From Palaemon carinicauda (lineage: Eukaryota; Arthropoda; Malacostraca; Decapoda; Palaemonidae): a stretch of DNA of 64,000 nt. This document shows, in pieces, positions 57,700-64,000 of this stretch. Each line of letters begins with the position of its first letter. Position 1 is the stretch's first letter. Position numbers and translations under genes: made by a program. The DNA lies in contig NC_090725.1 of the NCBI RefSeq assembly GCF_036898095.1, positions 323,166,949-323,230,948 of the forward strand. The letters are read 5' to 3'. The notes beneath the pieces are model-generated. The model saw only the letters and a list, made by a program, of their open reading frames with translations. It was not told the origin of the DNA and searched no databases.

Positions 57700-60335
57700 C
57701 TTCTCGTCACTCACTCTCAATCCACCTTTCATCATCTCCTGTAAGTCTTTTCCCTTCTCGTCCCCCACTCACAATCCACCTTTCATCATCTCCTATAAGT
57801 CTTTTCCCTTCTCGTCCCCCACTCACAATCCACCTTCCATCATCTCCTATAAGTCTTTTCCCTTCTCGTCCCCCACTCACAATCCACCTTCCATCATATC
57901 CTATAAGACTTTTCCCTTCTCGTCCCCCGCTCACAATCCACCTTCCATCATATCCTATAAGACTTTTCCCTTCTCGTCCCCCACTCACAATCCACCTTTC
58001 ATCATATCCTATAAGTCTTTTCCCTTCTCGTCCCCCACTCACAATCCACCTTTCATCATCTCCTATAAGTCTTTTCCCTTCTCGTCCCCCACTCACAATC
58101 CACCTTCCATCATCTCCTATAAGTCTTTTCCCTTCTCGTCCCCCACTCACAATCCACCTTCCATCATCTCCTATAAGTCTTTTCCCTTCTCGTCCCCCAC
58201 TCACAATCCACCTTCCATCATATCCTATAAGACTTTTCCCTTCTCGTCCCCCACTCACAATCCACCTTTCATCATATCCTATAAGACTTCTCCCTTCTCG
58301 TCCCCCACTCACAATCCACCTTTCATCATATCCTATAAGACTTTTCCCTTCTCGTCCCCCACTCACAATCCACCTTCCATCATCTCCTATAAGTCTTTTC
58401 CCTTCTCGTCCCCCACTCACAATCCACCTTCCATCATATCCTATAAGACTTTTCCCTTCTCGTCCCCCACTCACAATCCACCTTTCATCATATCCTATAA
58501 GACTTTTCCCTTCTCGTCCCCCACTCACAATCCACCTTTCATCATATCCTATAAGACTTTTCCCTTCTCGTCTCCCACTCACAATCCACCTTTCATCATA
58601 TCCTATAAGACTTTTCCCTTCTCGTCCCCCACTCACAATCCACCTTTCATCATATCCTATAAGACTTTTCCCTTCTCGTCCCCCACTCACAATCCACCTT
58701 TCATCATATCCTATAAGTCTTTTCCCTTCTCGTCCCCCACTCACAATCCACCTTTCATCATATCCTATAAGTCTTTTCCCTTCTCGTCCCCCACTCACAA
58801 TCCACCTTTCATCATATCCTATAAGTCTTTTCCCTTCACGTCCCCCACTCACAATCCACCTTTCATCATATCCTATAAGACTTTTCCCTTCACGTCCCCC
58901 ACTCACAATCCACCTTTCATCATATCCTATAAGACTTCTCCCTTCTCGTCCCCCACTCACACTCCACCTTTCATCATATCCTATAAGTCTTCTCCCTTCT
59001 CGTCCCCCACTCACAATCCACCTTTCATCATATCCTATAAGACTTCTCCCTTCTCGTCCCCCACTCACAATCCACCTTTCATCATATCCTATAAGACTTC
59101 TCCCTTCTCGTCCCCCACTCACAATCCACCTTTCATCATATCCTATAAGACTTCTCCCTTCTCGTCCCCCACTCACAATCCACCTTTCATCATATCCTAT
59201 AAGACTTCTCCCTTCTCGTCCCCCACTCACAATCCACCTTTCATCATATCCTATAAGACTTCTCCCTTCTCGTCCCCCACTCACAATCCACCTTTCATCA
59301 TATCCTATAAGACTTCTCCCTTCTCGTCCCCCACTCACAATCCACCTTTCATCATATCCTATAAGACTTTTCCCTTCTCGTCCCCCACTCACAATCCACC
59401 TTTCATCATATCCTATAAGTCTTTTCCCTTCTCGTCCCCCACTCACAATCCACCTTTCATCATATCCTATAAGTCTTTTCCCTTCTCGTCCCCCACTCAC
59501 AATCCACCTTTCATCATATCCTATAAGACTTTTCCCTTCTCGTCCCCCACTCACAATCCACCTTTCATCATATCCTATAAGACTTTTCCCTTCTCGTCCC
59601 CCACTCACAATCCACCTTTCATCATATCCTATAAGACTTTTCCCTTCTCGTCACTCACTCACAATCCACATTTCATCATATCCTATAAGATTTTTCCCTT
59701 CTCGTCACTCACTCACAATCCACCTTTCATCATATCCTATAAGATTTTTCCCTTCTCGTCACTCACTCACAATCCACCTTTCATCATATCCTATAAGATT
59801 TTTCCCTTCTCGTCACTCACTCACAATCCACCTTTCATCATATCCTATAAGATTTTTCCCTTCTCGTCACTCACTCACAATCCACCTTTCATCATATCCT
59901 ATAAGTCTTTTCCCTTCTCGTCACTCACTCACAATCCACCTTTCATCATATCCTATAAGACTTTTCCCTTCTCGTCACTCACTCACAATCCACCTTCCAT
60001 CATATCTTATAAGACTTTTTCCTTCTCGTCACTCACTCACAATCCACCTTTCATCATATCTTATAAGTCCTTTCCCTTCTCGTCACTCACTCACAATCCA
60101 CCTTCCATCATATCTTATAAGACTTTTTCCTTCTCGTCACTCACTCACAATCCACCTTTCATCATATCTTATAAGTCCTTTCCCTTCTCGTCACTCACTC
60201 ACAATCCACCTTCCATCATATCTTATAAGACTTTTTCCTTCTCGTCACTCACTCACAATCCACCTTTCATCATATCTTATAAGTCCTTTCCCTTCTCGTC
60301 ACTCACTCACAATCCACATTTCATCATATCTTATA
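57700..60335. repeat. 54-bp satellite, about 49 copies
   Basis: Monomer landmarks on plus: CACAATCCACCTTTCATCAT, ATCCTATAAGACTTTTCCC and TTCTCGTCCCCCACT. 54 bp is 18 codons, so the minus strand stays open for 633 codons (59608-57707) as GYDERWIVSGGREGKSLI repeats. From about 59640 to 60335 the CCCCCAC word is CACTCAC, which puts TGA in that frame, so the open frame ends exactly where the monomer subtype changes. The open frame starts at GTG, not ATG. I treat it as non-coding. Confidence 0.95.
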
Positions 60336-60463
60336 TGGTGACACATTCCTCTTGTTTTTGACAAAGGCGCTTCGTCTATCTCTTCCGAATAATAAAATAA
60401 ACGATTCACTCCCTTATACTCTCCCGCCATCGCATTTGTCAATTTTCCCCTAATGGAACTGTT

Positions 60464-60465
<2 letters not shown>
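60336..60465. other. No gene recognised
   Basis: Short unique segment between the satellite and CT runs. Confidence 0.5.
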
Positions 60466-60541
<76 letters not shown>

Positions 60542-60652
60542 TCCCCTTTACATTATCTTGTTCTTCCTGCTTTTTCGTTCGAGAATTTTCTCTCGAGTGA
60601 GCAGTCATCCAAGGGAATTAATAATCGTGGCTGTCACTGTTCTTTTGTTGTG

Positions 60653-60717
<65 letters not shown>

Positions 60718-60828
60718 TCCCCTGTACATTATCTTGTTCTTCCTGCTTTTTCGTTCGAGAATTTTCTCTCGAGTGAGCAGTCATCCAAGGGAATTAATAA
60801 TCGTGGCTGTCACTGTTCCTTTGTTGTG

Positions 60829-60902
<74 letters not shown>
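60466..60902. repeat. Three (CT)n runs separated by a duplicated 120-bp segment
   Basis: CT runs at 60466-60538, 60653-60713 and 60829-60901. The spacers 60538-60652 and 60712-60828 are almost identical (GTTCCCCTTTACATTATCTT versus GTTCCCCTGTACATTATCTT), so a unit of about 175 bp was duplicated. Confidence 0.95.
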
Positions 60903-60995
60903 GAGAAAATACATCAGAGAGCAGCATGAAGTGTGCAGTTTCTAAATTTTTCCAGTAGATACACATAAAAATTATACACACATATACATGTATAC

Positions 60996-60997
60996 AT

Positions 60998-61071
<74 letters not shown>

Positions 61072-61075
61072 ACAT

Positions 61076-61170
<95 letters not shown>
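60996..61170. repeat. (CA)n-(TA)n-(GA)n compound microsatellite
   Basis: CA, TA, CA/TA and finally GA runs. Confidence 0.97.
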
Positions 61171-61174
<4 letters not shown>

Positions 61175-61489
61175 TATACGTTTAGATAGGAAATTATTGA
61201 GGTATAAACGGATTATCATTGCGATAAAGTACAATATCCAGAGGTATTAACACTTTTTCATTAGATGAGGAATAAAAAAAAAAAAAAAAAAAGACTTAAA
61301 CCTCTTGTAGATATGTTGAAGAGGACAGTTAATATGATGTTCAGAGTGGAAATAGAGAAGTTAAGACATTTTATTATGTGATTACCATTTCATAACGTGG
61401 CGTTATAGGGAGAGTTTTGAGAATCATATGAGATTTATTTGGCCATCTTTATTTAGAGAGAGATGAGGCTATTAGTATTAACTACATAA
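61171..61489. other. No gene recognised
   Basis: AT-rich sequence with a poly-A run near 61270. Confidence 0.5.
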
Positions 61490-61686
61490 CTATAGCCAAT
61501 TATTTCAATGAGGCGTATTTGCACTGACTCGCAGGGGTGCCATTTTCGCTCGGTAAAAGTTTCCTGCTAGCTAATAGGTTAAATTATTTTGTCCGACCAA
61601 TCAGCGATTAGGAAACTTTTCCGAGCTAAAATGTCACCCCTGCGAGTCCGTGCAAATGCACCTTATTAAAAAAAAATTGACTATAA
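61490..61686. mobile_element. Foldback MITE, copy 2
   Basis: Same family and orientation as 45104-45299: CTATAGCCAATT, GCACTGACTCGCAGGGGTGC, GTAAAAGTTTCCTGCTAGC on the left and complementary CCAATCAGCGATTAGGAAAC, CACCCCTGCGAGTCCGTGCA and TTGACTATA on the right. More diverged than copy 1. No clear target duplication remains. Confidence 0.87.
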
Positions 61687-61889
61687 TATTACAAACAAGA
61701 CGATATTATCCGGGAAGATCTGAATGCAATGCATGGTCAGAATTATCAAAAATATTATACAACTTGCATAACGAACTGATTGTACGTCGGTGCCAGAGAC
61801 TAATATCTACACCTAGAATGAAAAATCTAATAGTTCATAAGTTCCTGGCAAACAAATAGGACGGATATGATAACAAAACTCGAATCAAG

Positions 61890-63440
61890 GTAGAATGAAA
61901 ATAATAAAACAGTTTTTCACAATATATTAATCACCGAAAATCTTGAAAACCTTCCTCAATAAGCCATTTTTTTTGTGCAATTGAGGAGGAGACAGATTTA
62001 ATGTGTTTCTCAAAAGTAAATTTGCTGTAAAAAATCACACCTAAAATTTTAAGACATACACATTATTAGTGCTAAAATCTGGATGTTGAGGAGCCACTGT
62101 CCTTGGCCTATTTACTATCATACTTTGAGTTTTGTTAGGATTCAGCTTCATGCCCTTCAATTTGCACCATGCACTAATTTTAGCTAGATATCTCTTAAGG
62201 GATACAGCAATCCCAGATCTACATTCAGGGGATGGAATTGATGCAAAGAGAGTAGCATCATCTGCATAGCCAACGAGCTTGTTTTTCTACGCCAAACCAC
62301 ATGTCATGTTTATATAGTTTGAAAAGAATTAGGCCACGAATACTAACCTGTGGACCACTACATATCCCATTTTCATACTCACTATAGTGCCCATCATCAA
62401 CAACTCTTTGCGATCTATTACTTAACAATGAAAAAAAATGATGCTAAGAAAAGACCCACCAACACCTAACTTTTGAGTTTGAAAACAAGGGACTCATGAT
62501 TAACACGATCAAAGGCAGAACTAAAATCAAGGCCAATCAGGCGAACTTCCTGTCCATAATCAAGGGACTTTTGTACAGCATTGGAGATTGTTAAAAGGGT
62601 ATCACATTCTCCAAGGCCTTTACGAAAGCCAAATCGAAAACTAGGGAACAGATGATTACCTTCAGTAAATTTATTTAGACGTTTTGCTAAAAAGACGTTC
62701 AAATTCTTTAGATAATATGGAAGTTATGGACATTGAGTGGTAATCAACTGGACATTGAGCTACCATAAACGCATTTACATAATGGCGTAACATTACAAAT
62801 TCTCCAGCACATGGTAAAAGAATCTCTTCTTGCTAACGCGCAAAATAACAGATAACTTAAAAGCTAAAAAATCTAGTCTTTATATAAAGCAAAAACCAAA
62901 TACCATTTGGGTTTACACTTTGATAAGTATCAAGATCCATCAAAAGGGCTTTAATCTCCTGCTATCTAAAAACTAAACTACTTAGTTTAGCCTCAGGAAA
63001 GCAAAAATGAGAAAGGTCAAGTTTCTTATTGCTCTGCTTACTGTCAAACAGATCAGCCGAAAGGATTGCCTTTTCATTTGGACAGTGAGTGACAGAGTCA
63101 TCTGGTTTAAGTAAAGGAGGAACTGTTTTGTCTACAGTCTACACCAAAAAGTGCAGATTTAGGGGTAGTCCATCACTTATGTTCCTGAGTCGTACCAGAA
63201 AGGGATTCTTTTATGGTTAAATTGTATTCTTTATTTCAGTTAAAGGATAAACTCTCTGAGCATAAGCTCTAAGCTGAGTATAGCTATTCCAAGACAAATC
63301 AAATCTGTTATCCTTCCAAAGATAATAGTTCTCCTTCTTTGCCAAATAAGATCGTCTACAATCATCATTGAACCACGGTTTGTCTTTCACTCGGTAACTT
63401 GGCACACGAAGAATTGAGAGATAAATAAGCAGAGACATAT
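61890..63440 (-). pseudogene. Decayed Jockey-like LINE (linker and RT)
   Basis: Minus-strand order: linker between endonuclease and RT with DKPWFNDDCRRSYLAKKENY (63438-63217); fingers with GNV-MPL-type sequence near 62800; FGFRKGLGECDTLLTISNAV and IGLDFSSAFDRVNHESLVF (RT motifs 2a and A, 62702-62466); KLVGYADDATLFASIPS (motif C, near 62285-62240); and GMKLNPNKTQSMIV (motif D, near 62150). Catalytic Asp in LDFSSAFD and YADD are retained, but a large piece between A and C is missing and stops are frequent. The endonuclease is absent. Related to 50230-50630. Confidence 0.85.
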
Positions 63441-63587
63441 TTTAACGCTTAATTTGAGTAAACTATAGGGTACAACTCGATATTGTAAGAACAATAAACT
63501 AATAGATATAAACTGCAGTTAAAATTTGAAGAGTTACGCATTCATTTATACGTATACATATACACATACACGAACACACACACACAC

Positions 63588-63591
<4 letters not shown>
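63441..63591. other. No gene recognised
   Basis: AT-rich with a short CA run. Confidence 0.5.
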
Positions 63592-63633
<42 letters not shown>

Positions 63634-63634
63634 G

Positions 63635-63730
<96 letters not shown>
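63592..63730. repeat. (TA)n microsatellite
   Basis: TA run with TG/CA interruptions. Confidence 0.97.
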
Positions 63731-63732
<2 letters not shown>

Positions 63733-64000
63733 GTATCCATACAGCTCATGAAAATCATGTTCAGGGTAAATGTATCTGTATTTCCTTCTGCATTAAGCCA
63801 TAATCACTAGTAAAAAAATGTGATTTCTGATGTGTATCAAATAACTGTTTCAATACGGTGGAAATCTAAATATTCTAATCAACTGAACAATTTTACATTG
63901 TAATTTTCAATCTACAACAGATGGAGTGAAAGTAAAATTATAAACTGTAATAAACTGAAAACAAATAAGAGCTGGGTACATTTAATTTGCGACGGAAACA
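63731..64000. other. No gene recognised
   Basis: AT-rich sequence to the window end. Confidence 0.5.

Noticed and set aside
57707..59608. 633-codon minus open frame as a real repetitive protein
   Set aside because: It is an 18-codon satellite read in frame, opens with GTG, has no promoter or flanking unique coding sequence, and ends where the monomer subtype changes.

Overview
This window looks like a transposon- and satellite-dense piece of a decapod crustacean genome, probably a caridean shrimp. That assignment is an inference from overall texture: very long GA/CT, TA and ATT/AAT microsatellites, DIRS-like tyrosine-recombinase retrotransposons, Jockey-like and other LINEs, and short repeats with TAA tails. 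I find no host gene, rRNA or tRNA that I can support. Nearly every long open frame is either a satellite shadow or part of a transposable element.

Layout. 1-700 is a 29-30 bp minisatellite. 711-8640 is AT-rich sequence without a recognisable gene. 8640-19975 is a nest of two minus-strand DIRS-like elements. The older one (gag, RT, RNase H) is split by a younger, nearly complete one at 11475-19282. The younger copy has inverted terminal repeats, an internal complementary region that joins the two element ends, and decayed RT, RNase H and tyrosine recombinase segments. Its 5' half is packed with short hairpins. A 2.26 kb tandem duplication occupies 19556-24064. 24690-28830 is a GC-richer block of degenerate repeats with the same hairpin style.

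29711-34950 holds several 30-bp satellites made of TAAGG-like pentamers. They are interrupted by a 1.3 kb terminal-inverted-repeat element (32265-33562) that encodes a zinc-ribbon exon. 35774-39420 is a 56-bp satellite. 41284-44683 is a nearly intact LINE (endonuclease plus RT, one in-frame TAG). 44684-57640 is a mosaic of short repeats: TAA-tailed elements, tRNA-like SINEs, a foldback MITE with a 6-bp target duplication, a candidate Penelope-type hammerhead ribozyme, LINE fragments and a SINE family carrying a nuclear-receptor-like DR1. 57700-60335 is a 54-bp (18-codon) satellite. A decayed Jockey-like LINE lies on the minus strand at 61900-63440.

The most unusual signal is the hairpin series in the 5' half of the younger DIRS element (about 15.6-18.7 kb). 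Read on the element's sense strand, perfect short stems are repeatedly capped by TTCG, i.e. UUCG tetraloops in RNA. A related series with TCCG, TTCT and TTTG loops lies at 25.4-28.8 kb. The region also contains a 1.26 kb tract with about 39 GATC sites, and DIRS-type elements are known for carrying a Dam-like methyltransferase domain. All readings were made by eye; identities and copy numbers are approximate.
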